The position numbers and the translations under genes are program-made. Source: Rhodobacteraceae bacterium QY30 (lineage in GTDB: Bacteria; Pseudomonadota; Alphaproteobacteria; Rhodobacterales; Rhodobacteraceae). Taken from it: a DNA stretch of 64,000 bases. The notes under the pieces are model-generated. The model was given only the letters and a program-made list of their open reading frames with translations, made no database searches and was not told where the DNA came from. The stretch lies in contig CP023454.1 in NCBI GenBank assembly GCA_002356635.1, positions 620,001-684,000 of the forward strand. The letters run 5' to 3'. Shown here in pieces: positions 17,409 through 25,983 of the stretch; the first letter of the stretch is position 1; every line of letters starts with the position of its first letter.

Positions 17409-18475
17409 TTGGCCGAGCGGAGCTCCCGCGCCTCGGCCACCAGGCCCGACAGAGCGGATTGCCGGCCCGTGTCTACCGTGACGGCGGCGGAAACACCCGA
17501 TTGCAGGTCGGCGGCGGCGGTGGCGTCGGCCAGACGGATGCGGACCGGCACGCGCTGCGTGACCTTGACCCAGTTGCCGGTCGCGTTCTGCGCCGGGATG
17601 ATCGAGAATTCGGACCCGGTTCCCGCGCCGATGGCCTCGACCTGGCCTTCGTAGCGCTGGCCGGGGCGGGTATCGAAGACCACCTCGGCCTTCTGGCCGG
17701 GATGGATGCCCTCCAGCTGCGTTTCCTTGAAGTTGGCGTCGACCCACAGATCACCGGTTTCGACCAGCGCGAACAGCGGCGCACCGGCGGCCACGAATTG
17801 CCCGGGCCGGAAGGTGGACGCCTGATAGACCACGCCGGCGGCCGGGGCCTTCACCGTTGTCTGCGTCAGGTTGTAGGCCGCGGTGTCGCGCGCCGCGATG
17901 GCGGCCAGAACGGACGGATGGGCGTCGACCTCGATCGCCGCATCACCGCCCAGCGCCGCAAGGGCAGCGTTGACGCCCTGATGCGCGGTCGCCAGCGCCT
18001 CTTCGGCCTGGGTGGCGGCGTAGCGGGCCTTGTCCAGAGACGAATCCGTGGACACTCCCTTGCCGGTCAGCGATTCCGCCCGGCGCAGTTCGGAACGCTG
18101 GTAGTCCGCCTGATCCGCCGCAAGCTTCTCCTGGGCCACCGCCACGCCATAGGCTGCCTTCAGTTGCTGGACGCCCAGCCGCGCCTGCGCCAGCGCCGCT
18201 TCGGCCTGCGCCAGCGCCAGCGCATAGGGCTGCGGATCGACCTGGAACATGGCGTCGCCCGCCTTCACCCGGCCGTTTTCGCGGACACTGACGGAAACGA
18301 TCCGCCCCGGCAGGCTGGACGCAATCGCAACGCGCGCCTGATGCAGCGCGGCGTTGTCGGTTTCCTCATACCGGCCCCCGGACAGCCAGACGTAGCCGCC
18401 GACGACCGCCAGTGCGAGCGGCACGGCATACATCAGGGTGCGGCGGGTCTTCGGGTTGGAAAGCGGGGATGCCAT
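17405..18475 (-). CDS. emrA: HlyD-family membrane fusion protein (EmrA-like)
   Basis: A 356-residue periplasmic adaptor. One N-terminal membrane segment (about residues 12-30) is followed by a lipoyl-like domain split by an alpha-hairpin of about 100 residues, then a beta barrel (DNAALHQARVAIASSLPGRI; VKAPAAGVVYQASTFRPGQ). Its start overlaps the marR stop by one base (TGATG), and its own stop overlaps the emrB start. marR-emrA-emrB is therefore one transcript controlled by the palindrome upstream of marR. Confidence 0.92.
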   Translation of the reverse strand: MASPLSNPKTRRTLMYAVPLALAVVGGYVWLSGGRYEETDNAALHQARVAIASSLPGRIVSVSVRENGRVKAGDAMFQVDPQPYALALAQAEAALAQARLGVQQLKAAYGVAVAQEKLAADQADYQRSELRRAESLTGKGVSTDSSLDKARYAATQAEEALATAHQGVNAALAALGGDAAIEVDAHPSVLAAIAARDTAAYNLTQTTVKAPAAGVVYQASTFRPGQFVAAGAPLFALVETGDLWVDANFKETQLEGIHPGQKAEVVFDTRPGQRYEGQVEAIGAGTGSEFSIIPAQNATGNWVKVTQRVPVRIRLADATAAADLQSGVSAAVTVDTGRQSALSGLVAEARELRSAK

Positions 18476-18996
18476 CAGGAGGTCTCGAATTTCGGGGTGG
18501 GGCGCTGGTCGGCAGGGCGGGCGTCGGAGGGGCGTTTCGGCGGGGCGCAGGCGCTGTCGTCCTCGGCGCTGTCGGAAAGGTTGGCGATGACGTGCCGCAG
18601 GCTTTCGATCATCGCATGGCGTTCGTCTTCGGTCAGGCCGCGCAGGGCTTCTTCATAGACTCCATCCGCCAGGATCAGGCCGCGGGCGTAGGCATCGCGG
18701 GCCTTCTGGGTGGGGACGACGATCCGGCTGCGGCGATCGGTCGGATCGGGTTCGCGCAGAACCCAGCCTTGTTCCGTCATCCGGTCGATCAGGCGCGAGA
18801 CGCTGATCGGCTCGATCTCCAGCCGTTCGGCCAGCCGGGCCTGCGTGATGCGGCCGCAGCGGAACAGATGCACCAGAAGCCGCCATTGGGCCGTCGACAG
18901 GCCCAGTTCGGTGGCGCGCAGGTCGAACCGGCGGCGCAACGCGCGCGCGGCATCATGCAGCAAAAGCCCCAAGGGCCATTTTTCCCGTGTTTCCAT
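18475..18996 (-). CDS. MarR-family transcriptional regulator of the emrAB-type operon
   Basis: A 173-residue winged-helix dimeric repressor. The DNA-binding core reads STAQWRLLVHLFRCGRITQARLAERLEIEPISVSRLIDRMTEQGWVLR, then the basic wing DPTDRRSRIVVPT. It is the first gene of the efflux operon, so it probably autoregulates and is released by a transported compound. The ATG lies only a few bases after a strong AT-rich -10 and lacks a Shine-Dalgarno, so the message may be leaderless. A longer acidic C-terminal tail than usual is present. Confidence 0.92.
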   Translation of the reverse strand: METREKWPLGLLLHDAARALRRRFDLRATELGLSTAQWRLLVHLFRCGRITQARLAERLEIEPISVSRLIDRMTEQGWVLREPDPTDRRSRIVVPTQKARDAYARGLILADGVYEEALRGLTEDERHAMIESLRHVIANLSDSAEDDSACAPPKRPSDARPADQRPTPKFETS

Positions 18997-19005
18997 GAGC
19001 GGGAT

Positions 19006-19033
19006 ATAATATAAGCATGCTTAGATATTCAAG
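19006..19033 (-). promoter_or_regulatory. marR-emrAB promoter with embedded MarR operator
   Basis: Reading the minus strand: CTTGAA/TTGAAT (-35, 19033-19027), the perfect palindrome TAAGCATGCTTA (19023-19012), then TATTAT (-10, 19011-19006), about 10 bases before the marR ATG. A 12-bp palindrome filling the spacer is classic repressor placement. The palindrome and -10 form an AT-rich island in very GC-rich DNA. Spacing (15-16) is slightly short. Binding by the adjacent MarR protein is inferred. Confidence 0.65.
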
Positions 19034-19228
19034 GGCAAACGCGAACCTTACTTGCGTCGCATTCCGGAATGGATCCGAAGCAGGCCTATTCCCCTGACCC
19101 GCAGGGGAAGCCAGCGCCGAACGCTCCGACAGAGGCGATTTTGATGCGGGGCGCAGGGGCTTCGCGGTCGGGCGGGTTCCCGGCAGACCATGCTGCCGGC
19201 TCGCGCGCCGGGTCGGACTGGACCTGGC
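19024..19228. other. Intergenic region between marR promoter and tyrB 3' end
   Basis: About 200 bases without a convincing gene. It holds a CCGGCAG/CTGCCGG hairpin (19180-19186 with 19193-19199) downstream of the tyrB stop; no U-run follows, so it is at best a weak terminator. Confidence 0.4.
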
Positions 19229-20413
19229 CTAGACCCCCACGGCGATCATCGCCCGGGCCAGCAACCGGACGGTGCGGGCATTCAGGCCGGCGATGTTGAT
19301 GCGGCTGTCGCCCACCATGTAGATGCCGTGTTCGGCGCGCATCCGCTCGACCTGATCGGGGGTCGCCCCCAGGCGCGAGAACATGCCGCGATGTTCGGCC
19401 ACGAAACCGAAGCGGTTCGACTGCGACAACGCGGCCAGTTCGGCGGCAAGGGCCTCGCGCAGGGCGATCATGCCGTTGCGAACGGCTTCCAGTTCGGCCT
19501 CCCAGTCGGCGCGAAGGTCGGGCGTGGTCAGGATTGTCGTCACCAGTCGCGCGCCGTGGTCGGGCGGGAAGGAATAGGCCAGCCGGTTCAGGGTGGTCAG
19601 GTTGGCCTGCACCAGATCGCGCCGGGTGGTGTCCTGCGCCAGGGTCAGAAGGATGCCGGTGCGTTCGCGGTAGATGCCGAAGTTCTTCGAACAGGACGCG
19701 GCAATCAGCACCTCGGGCAGGCGCCGGGCCAGAAGCCGGGTGGCCGCAGCGTCGGCATCCAGCCCGTCGCCGAAGCCCTGATAGGCGAGGTCGATCAGCG
19801 GCAGCGCACCGGTCCGCTCCAGCAGGTCGCCCACCGCCTGCCATTCGGGCAGGGTCAGGTTCGCGCCAGTCGGGTTGTGACAGCAGCCGTGCAGCAGGAC
19901 GACATCGCCGGCCTGAACCCCGCCCAGATCGGCCATCATCGCGCCGAAGTCGACACCTTTACTGTCGGCATCGAAATAGCGGTAGGCCCGCGCCTCGATC
20001 CCCATTTCCGCCAGGATCGAAAGATGGTTGGGCCAGGTCGGGTCGCTGACCCAGACGCGAAAGCCGGGCCGCGCGCGCTTCAGAAGCTCAAGCCCCTGGC
20101 GCACCGCCCCGGTGCCGCCGACCGTCGCCACAGCTGCCAGCCGGTCGGCCGGACAGTCCGCGCCCAGCACCAGCCCGGCCATCGCCGCGTGGAAAGCCGG
20201 ATCGCCCGCCAGTGCCGTGTAGGTCTTGGTCGTCTCGGTGTCCAGAAGCCGCCGCCCGGCCGCGCGCACCGCGCGCATGACCGGAGTGTGGCCCGCTGCG
20301 TCCTTGTAGACCCCCACGCCCAGGTCGACCTTGTCCGCGCGCGGATCGGTGCGGAACTGGTCCATCAGGGCGATGATCTTGTCGGCGGGCTGCGGCTTCA
20401 GGGCTTCGAACAT
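19229..20413 (-). CDS. tyrB: Aromatic amino acid / aspartate aminotransferase (class I)
   Basis: A 394-residue PLP enzyme predicted to transaminate aromatic amino acids and aspartate with 2-oxoglutarate. Key features are the Asn and Pro of CCHNPTGAN (about 178-184), the Asp of PLIDLAYQGF, the PLP Lys243 in SCSKNFGIYRERTG, and the substrate-carboxylate Arg in DSRINIAGLN near the C-terminus. It starts MFEALKPQPADKI, typical of the TyrB/AspC group. It lies three bases after the sulfurtransferase stop, so the two are co-transcribed. Aspartate versus aromatic preference cannot be decided from sequence. Confidence 0.9.
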   Translation of the reverse strand: MFEALKPQPADKIIALMDQFRTDPRADKVDLGVGVYKDAAGHTPVMRAVRAAGRRLLDTETTKTYTALAGDPAFHAAMAGLVLGADCPADRLAAVATVGGTGAVRQGLELLKRARPGFRVWVSDPTWPNHLSILAEMGIEARAYRYFDADSKGVDFGAMMADLGGVQAGDVVLLHGCCHNPTGANLTLPEWQAVGDLLERTGALPLIDLAYQGFGDGLDADAAATRLLARRLPEVLIAASCSKNFGIYRERTGILLTLAQDTTRRDLVQANLTTLNRLAYSFPPDHGARLVTTILTTPDLRADWEAELEAVRNGMIALREALAAELAALSQSNRFGFVAEHRGMFSRLGATPDQVERMRAEHGIYMVGDSRINIAGLNARTVRLLARAMIAVGV

Positions 20414-20416
20414 GGC

Positions 20417-21271
20417 TCAGCCTTTTTCGACCTTCAGGTCGTCATACATGCCCCATTCGGCCCAGGAACCATCGTAGAGCGAATGGTCGTGCTTGCCGAT
20501 CCGTTCGAGCGCCAGGCTGATGACGGCGGCGGTGACGCCCGAGCCGCAGGTGGTGATCGCCGGTTTCGAAAGATCGACACCTGCCCATTGGAAGACGCCG
20601 CGCAGATCGTCGGGCGATTTCATCGTGCCGTCCTCGTTCAGCAGCGATTTCATCGGCACGTTGCGCGCGCCGGGAATGTGTCCCGAACGCAGGCCGGGGC
20701 GCGGCTCGGGTTCCTCGCCACGGAAGCGGGCGGCGGGGCGGGCGTCGATGATTTCGTGATCGCCGAGCTTCGCGGCGGCGGCCACCTGCGTCACGTCGCG
20801 CACCAGATGCGCCTGGCGCTGCACGGTGATGTGCCGGTCGCGCAGGATCGGCGGCATGTCCTCGATCGGGCGGCCCTCGGCCTGCCACTTCGGGAAACCG
20901 CCGTCCAGAACCGCCACGTCCATCTTGCCCATCAGCCGGAAGGTCCACCAGACCCGCGCCGCCGAGAACAGCCCGTGCGTGTCATAGACCACGACCTGAT
21001 GGCCGTCACCGATGCCCATCGCGCGCATCCGGCTGATGAACTTTTCGGGCGGCGGGGCCATGTGCGGCAAGGCCGAACGGGTATCGGAGATCTCATCAAG
21101 ATCGAAGAAACGCGCGCCCGGAATATGCGCGGCGTTGTATTCGGCCCGCGCATCGCGGCCTGAACCCGGCATGTGCCAGGAAGCATCGATGATCCGCAGG
21201 TCGGGATCTTTCAGATGGTCTGCCAGCCAGTTCGTGGAAACCAGCGTGCGCGGATCGTCTTTCTCGGCCAT
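20417..21271 (-). CDS. sseA: 3-mercaptopyruvate sulfurtransferase
   Basis: A 284-residue two-domain rhodanese-fold enzyme moving sulfur from 3-mercaptopyruvate to an acceptor such as thioredoxin or cyanide. The active-site loop is CGSGVTA (Cys242), the form found in mercaptopyruvate sulfurtransferases rather than thiosulfate sulfurtransferases. The inactive N-terminal rhodanese domain has IIDASWHMPGSGRDA and HIPGARFFDLDEISD. It sits directly upstream of tyrB. That fits a cysteine route in which an aminotransferase makes mercaptopyruvate from cysteine and this enzyme uses it. Confidence 0.93.
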   Translation of the reverse strand: MAEKDDPRTLVSTNWLADHLKDPDLRIIDASWHMPGSGRDARAEYNAAHIPGARFFDLDEISDTRSALPHMAPPPEKFISRMRAMGIGDGHQVVVYDTHGLFSAARVWWTFRLMGKMDVAVLDGGFPKWQAEGRPIEDMPPILRDRHITVQRQAHLVRDVTQVAAAAKLGDHEIIDARPAARFRGEEPEPRPGLRSGHIPGARNVPMKSLLNEDGTMKSPDDLRGVFQWAGVDLSKPAITTCGSGVTAAVISLALERIGKHDHSLYDGSWAEWGMYDDLKVEKG

Positions 21272-21346
21272 GTCGTCGCCCTTTGCTGCCTTGCCCCAAA
21301 GCTATAGGCGGGCAGCGGAAACGTGGCAAGCGCGCGGCGGGGCGGG

Positions 21347-21817
21347 TCAGCCCTGCTTCAGCAGGCGTTCCTTCTGGCGGTTCCAGTCCCGCTTGGCCTC
21401 GGTGTCGCGCTTGTCGGCCAGTTTCTTGCCCTTGGCGATGCCGATCTTGATCTTCACCCGCCCGCGATGGTTGAAATACATCACCAGCGGCACCAGCGTC
21501 ATGCCTTCGCGCCCGACGGCGTTCCACATGCGCGACAGTTCCTTTTTCGACACCAGAAGCTTCCGGCGCCGCCGTTCTTCATGCCCGAAGACACCGGCCT
21601 GCATGTAGGTGGCGATGTAGCCGTTGATCAGCCAAAGCTCCCCCCCTTCGACCGAGGCATAGCTTTCCGCGATGTTCGACTGCCCGGTCCGCAGCGACTT
21701 GACTTCCGATCCCGTCAGGACGATGCCGCATTCCACATCGCTTTCGATGAAATAGTCGAACCGCGCGCGGCGGTTTTCGGCAATGATCTTGTAATTCGGG
21801 TCGGATTTTTCGGCCAT
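21347..21817 (-). CDS. smpB: SsrA-binding protein SmpB
   Basis: A 156-residue partner of tmRNA in ribosome rescue. It starts [22 protein letters not shown], has the OB-fold RNA-binding segment [18 protein letters not shown], and ends with a basic tail ([20 protein letters not shown]) that mimics mRNA in the A site. The frame is open upstream to 22072, but that part is antisense to the K+ channel gene. No clear Shine-Dalgarno precedes the ATG. The tmRNA gene itself is not in the window. Confidence 0.95.
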   Translation of the reverse strand: MAEKSDPNYKIIAENRRARFDYFIESDVECGIVLTGSEVKSLRTGQSNIAESYASVEGGELWLINGYIATYMQAGVFGHEERRRRKLLVSKKELSRMWNAVGREGMTLVPLVMYFNHRGRVKIKIGIAKGKKLADKRDTEAKRDWNRQKERLLKQG

Positions 21818-21899
21818 GATCGACAGGAAATAGGCGAGGGCGGGGCGCAAGTCCAGTGCCGCGGTCACCGGTCGGACGAAGCGGGGCAAAGGGGGCGCG

Positions 21900-22340
21900 A
21901 TGCTCAGGGAAATCTCGGTCGGGACGGGGCTGATTCTGGCCAGCATCGCGATTGCGGGATTCAGCCTCTGGATCGTCGAGACCTGGCTGCGCCGCGCGCA
22001 TGGCTGGCTGACGACCGAGCCGCATGCGCCCAAGCTTTTCGTGCTGCTGTGCGCGGCGGCGGTCTGGATCATCTCGATCGTGACGGTCGGGGTCTGGCTC
22101 TGGGCGCTGACCTTCTGGGCGCTGGGTCTTTTCCAGACCCTCGAGGAAAGCGTCTACTTCTCGCTCGCGTCCTTCACCACGCTTGGCTACGGCGACGTGA
22201 TCCTGCCCAAGGGCTGGCGGCTGCTGGGGGGCATGGCGGCGGCGAACGGCTTCCTGACCTTCGGCATCCTGATCGCCATGATGGTCGAGGCGCTGCGCCA
22301 CATCCGCATCGGTCAGGTGGAGCGCAGCAGGAAGCCCTGA
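21900..22340 (+). CDS. Small potassium channel family protein
   Basis: A 146-residue inner-membrane protein with an N-terminal hydrophobic helix (about 8-26) and a classic two-helix pore unit. The helix at about 48-76 is followed by a pore helix and the K+ selectivity filter TLGYGD (94-99), then an inner helix (about 108-130). There is no cytoplasmic RCK or cyclic-nucleotide domain, so gating is unexplained. It lies head-to-head with smpB and ends eight bases from the convergent amidohydrolase. Confidence 0.88.
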   Translation: MLREISVGTGLILASIAIAGFSLWIVETWLRRAHGWLTTEPHAPKLFVLLCAAAVWIISIVTVGVWLWALTFWALGLFQTLEESVYFSLASFTTLGYGDVILPKGWRLLGGMAAANGFLTFGILIAMMVEALRHIRIGQVERSRKP

Positions 22341-22348
22341 GGGGCGCA

Positions 22349-24007
22349 TCAGGCGCGATAGGTGATCCGACCCCCCGCCACCGTCAGCGCGATGGACAGG
22401 CCCGAAATCGCGTCAGGCGCGGTTGCCTCGATGTCGCCGGACAGCACCACGACATCGGCCGCCATGCCGGGCCGCAACGTCCCGGTCACATGATCCCAAT
22501 GCGCGGCCCAGGCGCCGCCTGCCGTATAGGCATGAAGGGTCCGGGCCAGCCCGACGCGTTCGTCACGGCAGCCCGGGGCGTCGAAGGGTTTGCGGGTCAT
22601 GGCCGCCTGAATCCCGCGCAGCAGCGAAATGTCGGTGACGGGCCAGTCCGAGGCAAAGGCCAGCGGCGCACCGGCCTCGACCAGCGTCCGCCACAGGTAG
22701 GCGTCCTTCAGCCGGTCCAGCCCGATGGTGTGGATCGTGGGTTCCAGCGCGAAGTCCATAGCGCCCGGCGGGTGCGGAGGTTGCAGTGACGCGGTGATCC
22801 CCAGTTCGCCCAGCCGCGCGATGTCCGCCGAGTCGATCAGTTCGATATGTTCGATCCGGTGACGGCTGTCGCGCTTGCCGTTGGCCTTCTGCGCGGCTTC
22901 ATAGCCGTCGATGGTGGTGCGCACCGCGCCGTCGCCGATGGCATGGACGGCGATCTGCAGCCCGCGGCGGTCGATTTCGGTGGCGATTTCGTTGAAGCGC
23001 GGGCCGGGGAACAGCGGTTCCGAACGGTGGCCGGGATGGCCCGGATAATCGTTCAGCATGTATGCGGTGCGGCTGTCGATCACCCCGTCCATGAACATTT
23101 TCACAAAGCCTGACGAAAGCCAGTCGTCGTTGAAATCCCGCGTCATGGCATCGGCGCGGTCCAGCTCCGACAGCTCCATATGCGGCTTCAAATGGAAGGG
23201 GACCTTCACCCGCGCCAGAAGCTTGCCGTCGCGTTGCAGGCCGCGAAGCGCCTCCAGCGTGAAGCGGTTGCCGTCCATGTTCACCATGGTGGTGATGCCG
23301 TGGCGGGCGCAATATTGCAGGCCCAGGTGAAATTTCGCCCGGTCGATGGCCATTTCCGCGTCGGTCGGCCAGGGCGAAGGCTCGCCGCCGGTGGCGATGC
23401 CAAGGTTCATCCGCGCTTCGCCGCCGATGGCGATGACCGGGGCGAAGGCCTCGAATTCACGCAATTCGCCCGTGGCCAGGCCGTCGGGGCCCATCACCAC
23501 CTCGTGCCCGTGGGGCATGTCGGCACCGCTAAGGATGCCGGCCTGTTTCAGCGCCGCCGTATTGGCCCAGACGGTGTGGTGGTCGTGCGAGGTGATGGCG
23601 ATGGGCCGGTCCGCGATGATCGCATCCAGATCATGGCGCGACAGCGGATGGTCAAGGATCGCGTAATGCCCGCCCTGGGCCATCAGGATCGGGCGGTCGG
23701 GGTGTTCGGCTGCAAAGGCGCGGAAGACGCGCGCCAAGGCTTCGGCGCCTTCGACATGGGTCAGTTGCAGATGCGTCAGTTCGGAGCCGCCCAGCCCCAG
23801 ATGCAGGTGGCTTTCAACAAAGCCGGGCAGCAGCGTCGCGCCGCCGCAGTCGATCACCTCGGTCGTGCTGCCGGCCAGCGCCTCGATCTCGGTCCGGCTT
23901 CCCAGCGCGGCGATCCGGTCGCCCGAAAGCGCGATGGCCTCGGCGCGGGGGCGGGCGGGGTCCATCGTCTGGATGCGGGCATTCGTCAGGATCAGCGTCG
24001 GTGTCAT
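22349..24007 (-). CDS. Amidohydrolase family protein (YtcJ-like)
   Basis: About 552 residues of the metal-dependent amidohydrolase superfamily, subtype YtcJ/exoenzyme-regulatory-like. The N-terminal beta domain starts with LILTNARIQTMD. The first metal-binding motif is ESHLHLGLGG, with more His in ITSHDHHT, IAVHAIGDGA and HRIEHIE, and an Asp in FASDWPV. No signal peptide is seen. Substrates of this group are poorly known, with imides, formamides and N-acyl compounds as examples. The ATG at 24007 is chosen as the natural N-terminus; the frame opens further without similarity. Confidence 0.85.
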   Translation of the reverse strand: MTPTLILTNARIQTMDPARPRAEAIALSGDRIAALGSRTEIEALAGSTTEVIDCGGATLLPGFVESHLHLGLGGSELTHLQLTHVEGAEALARVFRAFAAEHPDRPILMAQGGHYAILDHPLSRHDLDAIIADRPIAITSHDHHTVWANTAALKQAGILSGADMPHGHEVVMGPDGLATGELREFEAFAPVIAIGGEARMNLGIATGGEPSPWPTDAEMAIDRAKFHLGLQYCARHGITTMVNMDGNRFTLEALRGLQRDGKLLARVKVPFHLKPHMELSELDRADAMTRDFNDDWLSSGFVKMFMDGVIDSRTAYMLNDYPGHPGHRSEPLFPGPRFNEIATEIDRRGLQIAVHAIGDGAVRTTIDGYEAAQKANGKRDSRHRIEHIELIDSADIARLGELGITASLQPPHPPGAMDFALEPTIHTIGLDRLKDAYLWRTLVEAGAPLAFASDWPVTDISLLRGIQAAMTRKPFDAPGCRDERVGLARTLHAYTAGGAWAAHWDHVTGTLRPGMAADVVVLSGDIEATAPDAISGLSIALTVAGGRITYRA

Positions 24008-24122
24008 GGTCGGGCCTTTGGCAGGGTCGCGTCGCGGCTCAGGCTGGGCGATCGGCGGGCACAGGGCAAGCCCCTTCGCGGCACCGGAGATGTCGCGGTT
24101 GGAACAGCGCCAAGGGGGTGGA

Positions 24123-25121
24123 TCAGTTCGTGCTGGCGGCTTCCGGATTGCGCAGTCGGGCGTCCAGCCAGATCCGCCCGGCGTCGACCGAGGCGACGTA
24201 ACGATCCAGCGCCGGGGCAAGCGCCGGCAGGCTGTGCGACAGGCGCGGCGCCGAGATGTAGAGCAGCAGCAGCGCCAGCGCGATCAGCAGCGAGATCGAG
24301 AATCCGGCGCGAAAGCCGCTGCGGTTGCGGCGGCGGTCGATGTCATCCAGGTGCGCCGGCAGGTCGCGCCGCTCGGACGAGGCGGTCAGGGTCGAGTTGA
24401 TTTCCTCGATGTCCGGCAGCAGGGCCTTGCGGTTCACCGGCTGGGGCACCTCGGGTTCGTCGTCCTCGGCTTCGGCCAGCGCCTCGTCACGGCGACGCAG
24501 GGCGCGAACGGTGGCGGCACCCACATCCTCGATGGTCGGATGGGGCGGCTCGACCTCCGGCAGGCCCAGCTCGGGCTGGATCTCGATGGCGCTGCCCTCC
24601 GCGCGACGGGCCTCGGCCTCGCGCGCGGCTTCTTCGCGCAGGACGCTCAGCATGTCGTCGTCCAGCGCGCGGCGCGGCGGCAGTGGTGCCTGGGCCGCTT
24701 CGTCGGTCCCTTCCTCGTCGCGAAGATCGGGCTGCGGTATCGGGGCGGGTGCGGCCATCGCCGTGTCCTCGGCGGGCAGCAGGTCCGCGACGGCGGCGGC
24801 CGCCACCGCTTCCTCGGCGGCCATGCGGGTCGCTGCGGCGGTTGCTGCGGCGGCTTCGGCCGCGCGGTCGGCCTGAGATACAGCGACGTGGCGGGGTTCT
24901 TCGGGCGGTGCGACGGCGACGGCGGGTGCGGGTTCCGCGGTTGCAGCCTGTTCCGCCGACCGTTCGTCCTGTTCGTCGGCAGACTCTGCCGCCAGTTGGC
25001 GTTCGCTCAGCTGAAACCAGGCATGGCCGCAGTTCGAGCACAGGACATCGCGTCCTTCCTCGGGAATGACAGCCGCATCCACTTCGTATTGCGCGCTGCA
25101 ATTCGGACATACGAGCCGCAT
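24123..25121 (-). CDS. MJ0042-type zinc-ribbon, single-pass membrane protein
   Basis: A 332-residue protein. The first 37 residues form a CPNC...CSNC zinc ribbon (MJ0042 type). A very Ala/Glu-rich, low-complexity linker (about 45-230) follows, then a basic patch and one membrane helix (about 270-290) with a short C-terminal domain. Proteins of this plan are common in alphaproteobacteria and lie beside ftsEX, as here; their function is not established. The ribosome site GGAG precedes the ATG. The acidic linker and membrane anchor suggest a cytoplasmic zinc domain tethered to the inner membrane. Confidence 0.8.
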   Translation of the reverse strand: MRLVCPNCSAQYEVDAAVIPEEGRDVLCSNCGHAWFQLSERQLAAESADEQDERSAEQAATAEPAPAVAVAPPEEPRHVAVSQADRAAEAAAATAAATRMAAEEAVAAAAVADLLPAEDTAMAAPAPIPQPDLRDEEGTDEAAQAPLPPRRALDDDMLSVLREEAAREAEARRAEGSAIEIQPELGLPEVEPPHPTIEDVGAATVRALRRRDEALAEAEDDEPEVPQPVNRKALLPDIEEINSTLTASSERRDLPAHLDDIDRRRNRSGFRAGFSISLLIALALLLLYISAPRLSHSLPALAPALDRYVASVDAGRIWLDARLRNPEAASTN

Positions 25122-25311
25122 GTCGTCTCCAGTCTGTTGGGCCGCCTTGCCGCCGGCCCGTGTGAATGTCGGGCAGCGGGTTCTGGCCTTTGGCGTTGTC
25201 CTGTTGTAGCAACCTCGACGCCGCGGTCAAAGCGTTTGGTCCAAGTCTTTGTGCCGGATGCCAGAAAATCTCGACCCACGGCGGCAGGAATGCAACGCAG
25301 GAGCAGCGCGC

Positions 25312-25983
25312 GTGATCGAGCTTGAAGGTGTCTCGCAAAGTTACGGGGGCGGCGAACTTCTCAGCGGCATCTCCCTCAGGCTGGCACCGGGATCCTTCCA
25401 CTTCCTGACCGGGCCGTCGGGCGCGGGAAAGACCACGATGCTGAAGCTGTGCTACGCCGACCTTCTGCCCACGTCGGGCCGGGTGACGCTGTTCGGGCAG
25501 GACGTGCGCGACCTGTCCCGCGACGGCGTCGCCGAGGCGCGGCGGCGGATAGGCGTCGTCCACCAGGATTGCCAGTTTCTGGATCACCTGTCGCTGGCGG
25601 AAAACATCGGCCTGCCGCTGACCGTCGCGGGGCGCGAGGCCGGAGTGGCCGACCTGAAGGACTTGCTGGGCTGGGTCGGGCTTGCGGCGCAGGCGCGGTC
25701 GCTGCCGCCGTCGCTGTCGGGCGGCGAACGCCAACGGGCGGCCCTGGCGCGGGCGATCATCACGTCGCCCGACGTCATCCTTGCGGATGAGCCGACCGGC
25801 AACCTGGACTGGGACATGTCGCTGAAGCTTCTGACGCTGCTGGCCGAATTGAACCGGATGGGCAAGACGATCCTGATCGCCACTCATGACCTGAACCTGA
25901 TCCGCGCGGCGAAAAGCCAGGTGCAGGCGCGGGTGCTGCGGATCAAGGACCGGCGGCTGCAACTGGCGGGGGCGGACCTGTGA
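25312..25983 (+). CDS. ftsE: Cell division ATP-binding protein FtsE
   Basis: A 223-residue ABC ATPase that with FtsX activates periplasmic peptidoglycan hydrolases at the septum. Walker A is GPSGAGKTT (34-42), the signature LSGGERQR and Walker B VILADEPTGNLD. The GTG at 25312 is chosen because AGGAG (25299-25303) lies at the right spacing and it yields the normal length; an ATG at 25258 is possible. Its stop overlaps the GTG start of ftsX (GTGA), so the two are tightly coupled. Confidence 0.94.
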   Translation: MIELEGVSQSYGGGELLSGISLRLAPGSFHFLTGPSGAGKTTMLKLCYADLLPTSGRVTLFGQDVRDLSRDGVAEARRRIGVVHQDCQFLDHLSLAENIGLPLTVAGREAGVADLKDLLGWVGLAAQARSLPPSLSGGERQRAALARAIITSPDVILADEPTGNLDWDMSLKLLTLLAELNRMGKTILIATHDLNLIRAAKSQVQARVLRIKDRRLQLAGADL

